In this document: one piece after another, positions 1 through 7,717 of the stretch | How positions within the stretch are numbered: the stretch's first letter is position 1 | How the letters are laid out: each line of letters starts with the position of its first letter | Assembly (NCBI GenBank): GCA_964492185.1 | Contig: CAZBJH010000035.1 | Location: forward strand, 1 to 27,021 | Length of the DNA stretch: 27,021 bases | Reading direction: 5' to 3' | Origin: JAFGSZ01 sp964492185 | GTDB lineage: Bacteria; Bacteroidota; Bacteroidia; Bacteroidales; UBA10428 | Program-made: the position numbers and the translations under genes | Notes under the pieces: model-generated | Told to the model about the DNA's origin: nothing | Seen by the model: the letters and a program-made list of their open reading frames with translations, nothing else | Database searches by the model: none

Positions 1-44
1 ATGATTCCACGGTTTAAACTTAATGTTTTTTTTTAAAACACAAC

Positions 45-90
45 CACTGTTCACTGTTCACTGTTCACTGTTCACTGTTCACTGTTCACT
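45..90. repeat. Heptanucleotide tandem repeat (CACTGTT)n
   Basis: Six perfect copies of CACTGTT run from 45 to 86, followed by a partial CACT. On the minus strand the unit reads AACAGTG. The last codons and TGA stop (79-81) of the minus-strand TPR gene are made from this repeat (Ser-Glu-Gln-stop), so most of the array lies just beyond the stop. The array is too short and has no spacers, so it is not CRISPR. Confidence 0.95.
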
Positions 91-2058
91 CTCTTCCCCC
101 GCTACCAAACGAAAAACACTGTCAGCCTTAGAGGGTTTCCCCATACGGCGGTATGTAATTCCTATATTGACCAAATTTTTTGCATCATTGGGATCCAGTT
201 CACGGGCTTTCAGCAGAAATTCCAAAGACCTTTCATAATCGGGTTTTAATCCGTAAGCTACACCCAGATCTTTGCATACGGCTGCATTTTGTGGATTGAT
301 TGAGTAAGCAATAAGCAGGAATTCAAGGGCTTTATCAACATTGTTAAGGTGTTTTCCGTAGAGGTTTCCTAATTGATAATAAACAGAAAATCGTTCAGGT
401 TTGAACTGAAGCAGATCTTCATAGGCCGCGATCTTTCTTTCAGGGTCATCAAGCCGGGCAATCATCACGTCTAAATTATTATAAACATTAGTATTGGTTG
501 GATCCCTTTCAAGAATTTGCTTGTAGTAGAACAGGGTACTGTCAATATGGTAACCTTTTTTATACATTGCATTCCCTAGCAATAACAGTGCATCATTGTA
601 ATCCGGGTGAATGCGGATTGATTTTTTCAGGTAGCTTATTGCCTGATCAAGCATTATACCGGCTTCGATTGTATCCCTTATATTCTCCGAGGCTTCGATC
701 AGCGCTCCACCTGCAGTACAGTTGCTCTTTGCGCTACCGGCCGAAGCGCGGACATCTGTTGTAAACAGTGTATGATCATTTTTCCATACTTTGTTCCTTG
801 ACCATGTTTTTGCCGCGAACAGGAAAACGACAGGAATTATAAACAAATACATATGTGCCGGAGATGAATCTGATTTTTTTGTAAATACCGGCGCGATAAT
901 GAATCCTGCCAGAAGCATAAATCCAACTGAAGGAATAAATAAAAAACGTTCATTCATAAATGTACCTACTGTAAAAAACATATTGGAAACAGGCAGAAGG
1001 GTGATCAGATAGAACAGGATAGCGTATGATACCGGATTCTTTCGTGGAAGCAATATAATAGCGATCAGTATTAATAACAAATATCCCAACAACGGAACGA
1101 CTACCCAGAAATTATCAAATTCCTGTAATTCAATATGATAAGGATAATAATCATAGGTGAGGGGGTGGGGGAAAACCAGTAATTTGATGTATCTGCCGAG
1201 TATATATATTACAGTGGCATAATAGCTTTCGCTGTCAGCATTTAAAAACGGATTATTCATTAATTCTTCTGACGCTGTATTTTGAACAGGACCGATCATG
1301 GACTGCCTGATCACCAGGAATAGTATTGCAGACAATATTAATGGAATTGAACCCGCGAGTATTTTCTTAAGGGGTTTGTTCATAAAGAAGTATGCTGTGA
1401 GTGGAATGATCAGTACGAATGTCATTGCATTTTCCTTGGAAAGCAGCGCGAGAAGAAAGAACAGGAAAATAAGAGTTGTATGCAGTAAGTTGCCTGTTTT
1501 CAGATAATTATAAAAAAACTGCAGGGCAAGTATACTGAAAAGCAAAGCCAGTATCTCATCCCTGCCTTTAATATTTGCCACTACTTCTGTGTGCACAGGA
1601 TGCACGGTATAGAGTAAAACAGAAATAAAAACAGCCGAAAATACCCATCGCTGACTGTTGTTACCGGTTAACTGAAAAAAAACAAGGAACAGGAGCGCGC
1701 AAACAAATGCATAGAGCAGGACATTTACCATATGTTGTCCGGCGGGGTTATTTCCCCATATTTCATATTCCATAGCAAATGTAGCTATGGAGAGTGGCCG
1801 GTAACGGCCGCCGGGAACAAGCGATTTTTTTTCACCGAAAAAACCAGCAAATGAATCATTGGAAAAAATATCCCCGATACCGGCAATCCCCTTTTTGGTA
1901 TACTCGTTCTTTGTTATAACAATGGCATCATCCAGCGTATAGTCGTGATGGAACGTGTTACTGTAAATAAGAACTGCAAGAAAAAAAAGAAGCATGGCTC
2001 CCCAGTACCTGTTGGAAAATAATGATTTTGTATCCCGGTTACCGGATTTCCTGATCAT
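79..2058 (-). CDS. Polytopic membrane protein with C-terminal TPR repeats (TMTC/GT39-like)
   Basis: This 659-residue protein has a hydrophobic N-terminal two thirds with about ten or more predicted membrane segments (residues about 18-430). A soluble tail (about 445-655) is built of tetratricopeptide repeats with typical A-x-x-x-L-G-x-x-Y/A-x-x-G spacing. After the first membrane segment there is an acidic loop motif, TLDDAIVITKN, followed by GGRYRPLSIATFAMEYE. This arrangement resembles the Asp-Asp loop of GT39/PMT-type mannosyltransferases and the TMTC TPR proteins. By family analogy it could transfer a sugar from a polyprenyl-phosphate carrier outside the cytoplasm, but no acceptor is visible, so the enzymatic role is inference. 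The gene stands alone and is divergent from the sensor gene at 2410. The Met at 2058 is the first Met before the basic N-terminus and first membrane helix. The C-terminus runs into the heptamer repeat. Confidence 0.85.
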   Translation of the reverse strand: MIRKSGNRDTKSLFSNRYWGAMLLFFLAVLIYSNTFHHDYTLDDAIVITKNEYTKKGIAGIGDIFSNDSFAGFFGEKKSLVPGGRYRPLSIATFAMEYEIWGNNPAGQHMVNVLLYAFVCALLFLVFFQLTGNNSQRWVFSAVFISVLLYTVHPVHTEVVANIKGRDEILALLFSILALQFFYNYLKTGNLLHTTLIFLFFLLALLSKENAMTFVLIIPLTAYFFMNKPLKKILAGSIPLILSAILFLVIRQSMIGPVQNTASEELMNNPFLNADSESYYATVIYILGRYIKLLVFPHPLTYDYYPYHIELQEFDNFWVVVPLLGYLLLILIAIILLPRKNPVSYAILFYLITLLPVSNMFFTVGTFMNERFLFIPSVGFMLLAGFIIAPVFTKKSDSSPAHMYLFIIPVVFLFAAKTWSRNKVWKNDHTLFTTDVRASAGSAKSNCTAGGALIEASENIRDTIEAGIMLDQAISYLKKSIRIHPDYNDALLLLGNAMYKKGYHIDSTLFYYKQILERDPTNTNVYNNLDVMIARLDDPERKIAAYEDLLQFKPERFSVYYQLGNLYGKHLNNVDKALEFLLIAYSINPQNAAVCKDLGVAYGLKPDYERSLEFLLKARELDPNDAKNLVNIGITYRRMGKPSKADSVFRLVAGEESEQ

Positions 2059-2409
2059 ATTGTTAGAGTATTTGTTCGTTGGATTTTTAAAAATACAAAA
2101 AAGTCATAACTCCTGCAATGATCTTCAATCACCCATATATGCTGATTACCAGGTAGCAGTCACTGATTGTATTCATCTTTCTTTTTTGTATAAAAGTCAG
2201 ATTCTTCAGAGACTACTAATCAATGCATCTTTTTACCCGTACTTACGTAGAAAGATTTAACCGGTAAGTGTATGATTTGCCGGTGGATTTGAATTTGTTG
2301 ATTAATTCAATGAAAATCAGTGCATATTGATTACAAAGTATGGTATATTTACTTTTTGCATTAAATGAAAAGACTTGTAAAAAACGGAATCTGATAAATT
2401 AATTGAACA
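2059..2409. other. Divergent intergenic region without a gene
   Basis: This 351-bp AT-rich spacer separates two divergent genes and must hold both promoters. A near match to the Bacteroidota -7 element (TATATTTA) lies at 2344-2351, facing the plus-strand sensor gene, but no matching -33 box is clear. I see no RNA gene or convincing ORF. Confidence 0.5.
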
Positions 2410-5385
2410 ATGAGTATAAAGAATACACAGGATACAGCCGAAAAACCAACCACCCTGAGGGAAAAATTAAGGAAAAATAAGCACTATTTCCAAATCAGAT
2501 TTGCATCTGTTTTCATCATTTCTACCCTGGTATCCGTATTATTGTTGTTGATAGTTTTACTATGGAGTGCTGTCGGCGGAGCCAAAAAGGAGGCATATAA
2601 ACAATTATCGGTTGAGATGGATGCTCAAAGCACAGCACTTACCAGGTATATCACACAATGCCGAAATCAACTCGGTTTTCTTGCCGATGATGAAAAAATT
2701 AGCGAAGCCTGCATTAGTTTTAAAGAAGCATTTCAGTCGATTGCAGCCGATAACTCTTATAATACTGATATTGGCAGTGTTGATGAAGTAAAAGCTAAAG
2801 TTAAAGAGTACTATGTTGCAGAAATTTTTCCTGATCTTAAATCCGATATTAAACATTTTGACCAGGTTATGGTGCCTGATGATTTAAATACATTGTATTT
2901 GCAATATTTATATATTGTTGCGAATAAGCATGATGCCGGGGAAAAATATTTATTGAACAGCTTTGCCGACGGGAGTTTATATAGCAGGCATCATAAAAAA
3001 TATCATCCTTATTTTCGAAAGGTCATGCAGGATTATGGTGTTGACGATGTCTTGCTGACAGATCAATCGGGTAGGATCATTTATTCTGTCTCCAAGAGGA
3101 CTGATCTGGGTATTGATCTTACCAGTGATTTGTATTCCGGTACAAGTGCCGCAAAAGCATACAAACTGGCCAAAAGTTCGTTTGCAAAAGCAACTTCACA
3201 CATCACGGATTTTGCTTTTTATCTGCCGGATGAAGGTCGTCCCGCGCTGTTTATGAGTATACCATTGATGGACGGGAAGGATATTACAGGTACACTCCTG
3301 TTCAAGGTCAATCCCCGGTCAATTGACAGGATTATAAGTCATAAAGATGGAGACCCCCGGCTTTCAGAGACTACCTTACACACCATGATAATCGGAAAAG
3401 ACCGTTTAATGCGGTCAAATGATCACAGGCTGATCACTGATCCGGATAATTACATGTATGAACTGAAGGACGAGAACATTCAAAATGCCGGTTTAATTGA
3501 AGAATACAAAACTTCTGTTTTATTATTTGAGGTTGATAAAGACCTTGCCGGAAATAGTTTTTCCCTTATTCCAAAAAAGGAGAAATACAGGGATAAAATG
3601 GGTATTAAACAGCTGGTTGTACATAAGAAGTTGGATATTAATGGATTGGATTGGGCGATGATCACTGCAATAGCTGAAAGTGAGGCAATAGGATCATGGA
3701 TAAAACCTGCACTTATTATTTTGGTTGTTCTGTTTATTCTTTTTAATGCAGCTATGACCGGGTATCGGTTTAGTGGATTTTTAGCGAAAAGGTTGAATTT
3801 GGTAAGGCATTCACTTGATTTGTTATCAAAAGGAGAAAGTTGTGATGATTTGCAAAATGGAAGTGAGGATGACCTTGGGAAAATTATCGGTTCAGTTAAT
3901 TATTTGAAAGAAAGGATATTATCAATAACTGAGTTTTCTGAAAAGATTGGAGTAGGTGATTTCACCGCGGAGTTTGAGCCTTATGGCGAAAATGACCAGT
4001 TAGGTATTGCTCTCACTAAAATGAAGTCCAGTTTGCATGAAGCACAAAAGCAAGAACAGCAAAGGAAAGAAGAAGATAAGATCAGGGTATGGAGCACGGA
4101 AGGTATTGCTGCTTTTAATGATCTGCTGAGGCAGCAAACAGAAAATATTGATCAGCTGACATATGATGTATTAAAATCATTAATAAATAAACTTGATGCT
4201 ACCCTGGGAGGTTTTTTTGTGTTAAAGGAAGAAGAAGATGAAGATCCTTACCTGGAATTAAATGCTTCATGGGCGTATGACAGGCAAAAATACATGGAGA
4301 AGAAAATATTACCGGGTGAGGGCCTGATAGGAAATTGTTATCTTGAAAAACAAACAACATATATCAAAAAAATCCCGGATGATTATATTGAGCTTTCTTC
4401 GGGTTTCGGGAAAGGTAAGCCTAATGCCTTACTCATCGTTCCCATGAAGCAGGAAGACAAAGTTCTGGGAGTTATTGAACTGGCCTCATTGCATGAATTC
4501 ACCGGTTATCAGATTGAATTTGTCGAGCAGGTTGCGGAAATGACCGCTTCAACACTTAATATTGTCAGGTTGAATCACCAAACCCGCGAACTCCTGGAAG
4601 TGTCAAAACAACGAAATGAAGAACTGGCAGCCCAGGAAGAGGAAATGAGGCAGAATATGGAAGAGCTGACTGCTACCCAGGAAGAAATGCGGCGAATTAA
4701 GCAGGAAGAAGAGGAGAAAGACAGGAAGCAGAAGGAAAAAGAGGCAAAGATCATGCAACAGCTCAAAGAACAGAATGAGAGACTGAAGCATAATGAGGAG
4801 ATGCTTAAAAAGCAGACCGCGGAACTGAAGTTGAAGGAGGTGGAACTTGAGGAGAAAGTGGAGGAGATGGAAAAAGCTTATAAACAGCTTAATGATGAAA
4901 AGGCCCTGATGGATGCCTTAATGAATAATGTGCCGGAGTTGATCTATTTCAAAGACAGGAAAAGCCGGTTTCTCAGGGCTACCAAGTCTATGCTCAGGTT
5001 TTTCAATCTTGATAAACAGGAAGAACTGGTAGGAAAAACCGATTTCGATTTCTTTTCTGATGAGCACGCGCGCCCTGCATATGAGGATGAACAAAACATT
5101 ATTAAAACAAACACACCTATTATTGATGTTGTGGAAAAAGAAACCCATAAAGATGGTTCGATAACCTATTCCAACACGACCAAAATGCCTCTTAAAGACA
5201 AGGAAGGCAATATTATCGGTACCTTTGGGATATCCAAGGATATTACTGCCACTGAAAAGCTTAAAGAAGAAGCCCGCATGAACAATGAGCGTGTTGAGGA
5301 TATGATTGCCAGGATTAAAAAACTGGAAGGAGAGAATAAAAAGCTCTCAAAAGAAAACAGCCGGCTTAAGAAAAAGGAAAAATAA
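2410..5385 (+). CDS. Membrane sensor protein: Cache-like periplasmic domain, HAMP, GAF, coiled coil, PAS
   Basis: The protein has 991 residues. A basic N-terminus leads to membrane helix 1 (about 30-56). A periplasmic region of about 370 residues follows, of the length and composition of a double-Cache ligand-binding domain. Membrane helix 2 (about 430-450) leads into a HAMP-like region (about 450-510), a GAF domain (about 560-720), a long Glu/Lys/Gln-rich coiled coil (about 720-835, with EELTATQEEMRR), a PAS domain (about 838-955) and a final charged coiled coil. There is no HisKA/HATPase, GGDEF, EAL, PP2C, adenylate cyclase or methyl-accepting hairpin before the stop. It therefore looks like an input module without its own output, probably signalling through the coiled coil to a partner encoded elsewhere (inference). 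Ligand and partner are unknown. It is monocistronic: a tRNA gene follows and a divergent gene precedes. Confidence 0.85.
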   Translation: MSIKNTQDTAEKPTTLREKLRKNKHYFQIRFASVFIISTLVSVLLLLIVLLWSAVGGAKKEAYKQLSVEMDAQSTALTRYITQCRNQLGFLADDEKISEACISFKEAFQSIAADNSYNTDIGSVDEVKAKVKEYYVAEIFPDLKSDIKHFDQVMVPDDLNTLYLQYLYIVANKHDAGEKYLLNSFADGSLYSRHHKKYHPYFRKVMQDYGVDDVLLTDQSGRIIYSVSKRTDLGIDLTSDLYSGTSAAKAYKLAKSSFAKATSHITDFAFYLPDEGRPALFMSIPLMDGKDITGTLLFKVNPRSIDRIISHKDGDPRLSETTLHTMIIGKDRLMRSNDHRLITDPDNYMYELKDENIQNAGLIEEYKTSVLLFEVDKDLAGNSFSLIPKKEKYRDKMGIKQLVVHKKLDINGLDWAMITAIAESEAIGSWIKPALIILVVLFILFNAAMTGYRFSGFLAKRLNLVRHSLDLLSKGESCDDLQNGSEDDLGKIIGSVNYLKERILSITEFSEKIGVGDFTAEFEPYGENDQLGIALTKMKSSLHEAQKQEQQRKEEDKIRVWSTEGIAAFNDLLRQQTENIDQLTYDVLKSLINKLDATLGGFFVLKEEEDEDPYLELNASWAYDRQKYMEKKILPGEGLIGNCYLEKQTTYIKKIPDDYIELSSGFGKGKPNALLIVPMKQEDKVLGVIELASLHEFTGYQIEFVEQVAEMTASTLNIVRLNHQTRELLEVSKQRNEELAAQEEEMRQNMEELTATQEEMRRIKQEEEEKDRKQKEKEAKIMQQLKEQNERLKHNEEMLKKQTAELKLKEVELEEKVEEMEKAYKQLNDEKALMDALMNNVPELIYFKDRKSRFLRATKSMLRFFNLDKQEELVGKTDFDFFSDEHARPAYEDEQNIIKTNTPIIDVVEKETHKDGSITYSNTTKMPLKDKEGNIIGTFGISKDITATEKLKEEARMNNERVEDMIARIKKLEGENKKLSKENSRLKKKEK

Positions 5386-5542
5386 ACATTTAAAATGGCT
5401 TTGTAATTGTAAATGTGGTATTTCTCAGTTTACCTTTACTTTTGTATTTTCTTTCTGAAAAGCATGTTCTATATATTTTTATTCAATAAGCGGAAAGCAG
5501 GATTTTAGCCGGAATGTAGTTTTCAGGTTCGTATTAATTTCT

Positions 5543-5550
5543 TATATTTG
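5543..5550 (+). promoter_or_regulatory. Bacteroidota -7 promoter element for tRNA-Arg
   Basis: TATATTTG matches the Bacteroidota -7 consensus TAnnTTTG exactly and lies 23 bp before the mature tRNA 5' end. A TTTC at 5521-5524 is a possible -33 box, about 18 bp upstream. Confidence 0.7.
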
Positions 5551-5573
5551 CGCCCTGAAAAACTCTCCAATCC

Positions 5574-5650
5574 GGCTCCGTAGCTCAGCTGGATAGAGCA
5601 ACGGCCTTCTAAGCCGTAGGTCACAGGTTCGAATCCTGTCGGAGTCACCA
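5574..5650 (+). tRNA. tRNA-Arg (anticodon TCT)
   Basis: A full cloverleaf can be drawn. The acceptor stem is GGCTCCG (5574-5580) with CGGAGTC (5640-5646), including one G-T pair. The D arm is GCTC/GAGC. The anticodon stem is ACGGC/GCCGT around the loop CTTCTAA, giving anticodon TCT at 5608-5610, which reads AGA/AGG. The T arm is ACAGG-TTCGAAT-CCTGT. The discriminator A is at 5647 and CCA is encoded at 5648-5650. It is transcribed alone, between its own promoter and a terminator. Confidence 0.97.
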
Positions 5651-5654
5651 TTTG

Positions 5655-5687
5655 AGACAACTTCATTTCATGAGGTTGTCTTTTTTT
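5655..5687 (+). terminator. Rho-independent terminator of tRNA-Arg
   Basis: AGACAACTTCA pairs with TGAGGTTGTCT (11 bp with one G-T wobble) around the loop TTTCA and is followed by a run of Ts. It starts 5 bp after the encoded CCA. Confidence 0.9.
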
Positions 5688-6262
5688 GTAATGACTCATC
5701 CAATAAAGCGTTTATAATGATTATACCGTTCAAATATATGTTTCATATATGTATAGGGTTCAATTCCTCTTACATAACCGTAATTTATTACCGGATCGTT
5801 ATATGTATTTAACAGGTATGACAATTTGTTAGGTATAATTCTTGAATCGTATCGTGTAAAATCATATTTTTATAGCAGAAATATTTTCTGAAAATGTATA
5901 AGTGATTACAGAATAAATATTTGCAGGTAATATGCAGTTATTGGGGGGTTGATATTTCTCAGCCTAATGATATAGGTATTACGGCCTTTATCCATTGCCC
6001 GGTGAATGATTATACCATAATACCTGATTGTATAATTCAAGCCATGCCGCAAGAATGCCGCATGAATGCCGGGACAAATACCAGCCGTTTTTTTGGATAG
6101 TTTTTAAGTTCGACAGAAGGATGTTCCGGATCATGGTGACAAGTATCCCGGGCCAAAGAAAAAACTGGCTGGATGAGGTAAAAACATTGACGGATAAATA
6201 TTTCTCAACATACGTATAATTTGATCCCGGTAACTCATCGGGATTTATAACTATATCTACTT
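5688..6262. other. Gene-poor intergenic region
   Basis: This is 575 bp of AT-rich DNA between the tRNA terminator and the next gene. It contains a small perfect inverted repeat (ATATATG-TTT-CATATAT, 5734-5750) and a 63-codon reading frame (6028-6219, TTG start) that I do not recognise and think is fortuitous. The three near-identical words GCCGCAAGAAT, GCCGCATGAAT and GCCGGG lie close together at about 6045-6071. No RNA gene is recognised. Confidence 0.5.
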
Positions 6263-7585
6263 ATGAATCCATTTACAAATACATCTTTGACTGTTCGGAT
6301 TTTAACTATCATATTTTGCACTATGATGTTTATCCCGGGTATGTTTGCTCAGCAGAGTAATGACAGTCTGAAAAGCAAGCATCTTTATCGCCCTGTTTCT
6401 GTTCGGCAACAGGATACCCTGATCGGGGCAGAGGTTCCGGACAGTCTGGAACAACAGCATATAGATTCCATCAATGCCCGGCTTGAGTTTGTAAGGGATT
6501 CCATTGAAGCCCGTATGCAGTTCATAAGGGATTCCATTGCTGCAAGGGAAAGGTTTGTCAGGGATTCCCTGAGGCGCAGAAAAGAGATACTGGATTCACT
6601 GAATTTTTTAAAGCTTCGGTTACCGCGGCTGCTTGAAGCATCAATAAAAACCATCTCTGAACAGGTTATTATTGACCAGGGTGGTATTGATATAGTTGGG
6701 GATTCATCTTTAAGCGACTATGAACTCGTGGTTTTGCCATTTACCAATAATCAGCCATACGTTCCGTGGAAAATGAAAGTGAACCTTTCCGATAAGCCTG
6801 TTCAAATGAATATTGATACGGTAAATAAAAAAATATTATCAATACGGTCGCCGGTTTTTGAACATTCATATGATTATTCGGCAGGTAGTCAAAAGCTTGT
6901 AATTAATGAGAAAGCTGTGATCAGGCAAAAACGTCAGGAGAGTTTTTTCATTTTACCAGTTGACACTGTGTTTTTTGACGGGCAGGGGAGGTTGGTTCAG
7001 ATAAAGCGATACAACCGTTTTTTCAGTGCAACTGCCAGTTATCATCGCGGGGCGCCTCTTTTTGTCCATCTCTCGCGGGTAAAGCAATATGTATACAACG
7101 GAGACGGGCAGATGAAAAGTTACCGGATAGTGAATTTCTGTGATCGCCGGTCAGCTAGTGATGAGCACAAAGTATGTAACATAATCGATTATACACTGGA
7201 AAAAGATGGCAATACATGGATATTATCCCGTGAACATGATCCGGTTAATCAGTATTCAAGCGGAACATACACTTATGAGTTTGATGAAGGTGATATATTA
7301 AAAAGTATTGCTTTTCAAAATGTAAAGAAAACCGAAAATTGGAAAACATTTATCGAAGTAAATGAAGAAGGTTATGTAAGCCGTTATATTTATCAAACTG
7401 ACGGATCGGTGAGTAAAACCTTACTTGTTAATTATTATCCTGCCGCCGTTAGCAAGGGAACAAGGGTTGAAACCATTACATGCATTTTTGAGGATGACAG
7501 GGTTTGCTATTATCAAAAAAACAATGCCACGGGCAAAAGCCGTGTTCGTGATAAATTAACACTGGAATGGGGGCCGTGGAAATAA
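6263..7585 (+). CDS. Secreted hypothetical protein with hendecad repeat
   Basis: The 440-residue product starts with a Sec signal peptide (hydrophobic 11-28, probable cleavage after MFAQ, about residue 30). Residues 72-115 hold four copies of an 11-residue unit, seen as VRDSIEARMQF, IRDSIAARERF, VRDSLRRRKEI and a degenerate fourth; the DNA shows the matching 33-bp period. Such an 11-residue, charge-rich period suggests a right-handed coiled-coil stalk. The rest (about 120-440) is rich in aromatic and polar residues and predicted mainly beta, with no motif I recognise. The protein is probably periplasmic or surface exposed. It precedes the histidine kinase gene by 132 bp in the same direction. 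Whether they are co-transcribed or functionally linked cannot be told from the sequence. Function unknown. Confidence 0.8.
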   Translation: MNPFTNTSLTVRILTIIFCTMMFIPGMFAQQSNDSLKSKHLYRPVSVRQQDTLIGAEVPDSLEQQHIDSINARLEFVRDSIEARMQFIRDSIAARERFVRDSLRRRKEILDSLNFLKLRLPRLLEASIKTISEQVIIDQGGIDIVGDSSLSDYELVVLPFTNNQPYVPWKMKVNLSDKPVQMNIDTVNKKILSIRSPVFEHSYDYSAGSQKLVINEKAVIRQKRQESFFILPVDTVFFDGQGRLVQIKRYNRFFSATASYHRGAPLFVHLSRVKQYVYNGDGQMKSYRIVNFCDRRSASDEHKVCNIIDYTLEKDGNTWILSREHDPVNQYSSGTYTYEFDEGDILKSIAFQNVKKTENWKTFIEVNEEGYVSRYIYQTDGSVSKTLLVNYYPAAVSKGTRVETITCIFEDDRVCYYQKNNATGKSRVRDKLTLEWGPWK

Positions 7586-7717
7586 TGCCTGGCAGTATTC
7601 AGAGTTAAAATAATTTAATCCATTTACAGCAGGTTTTAAAAAAATTCTGGTAATTTCGTGGGATTATTTCTTGCCCCTACATCAAATATATGATTTTAAT
7701 TTCACAACTTTTTTTTC

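Noticed and set aside
45..90. CRISPR-like direct repeats
   Set aside because: Seven-base head-to-tail units without spacers; a simple microsatellite.
2410..5385. Methyl-accepting chemotaxis protein
   Set aside because: Despite the Cache-like/HAMP layout there is no conserved signalling hairpin tip; GAF and PAS domains follow instead.
5750..5775. Possible second tRNA (T-arm-like GGGTTCAATTCCTC)
   Set aside because: No matching acceptor, D or anticodon stems can be found around it.
6028..6219. 63-codon reading frame in the tRNA-to-secreted-protein spacer
   Set aside because: It begins with TTG, has no recognisable motif or ribosome-binding site, and lies in AT-rich spacer; no support for a real gene.
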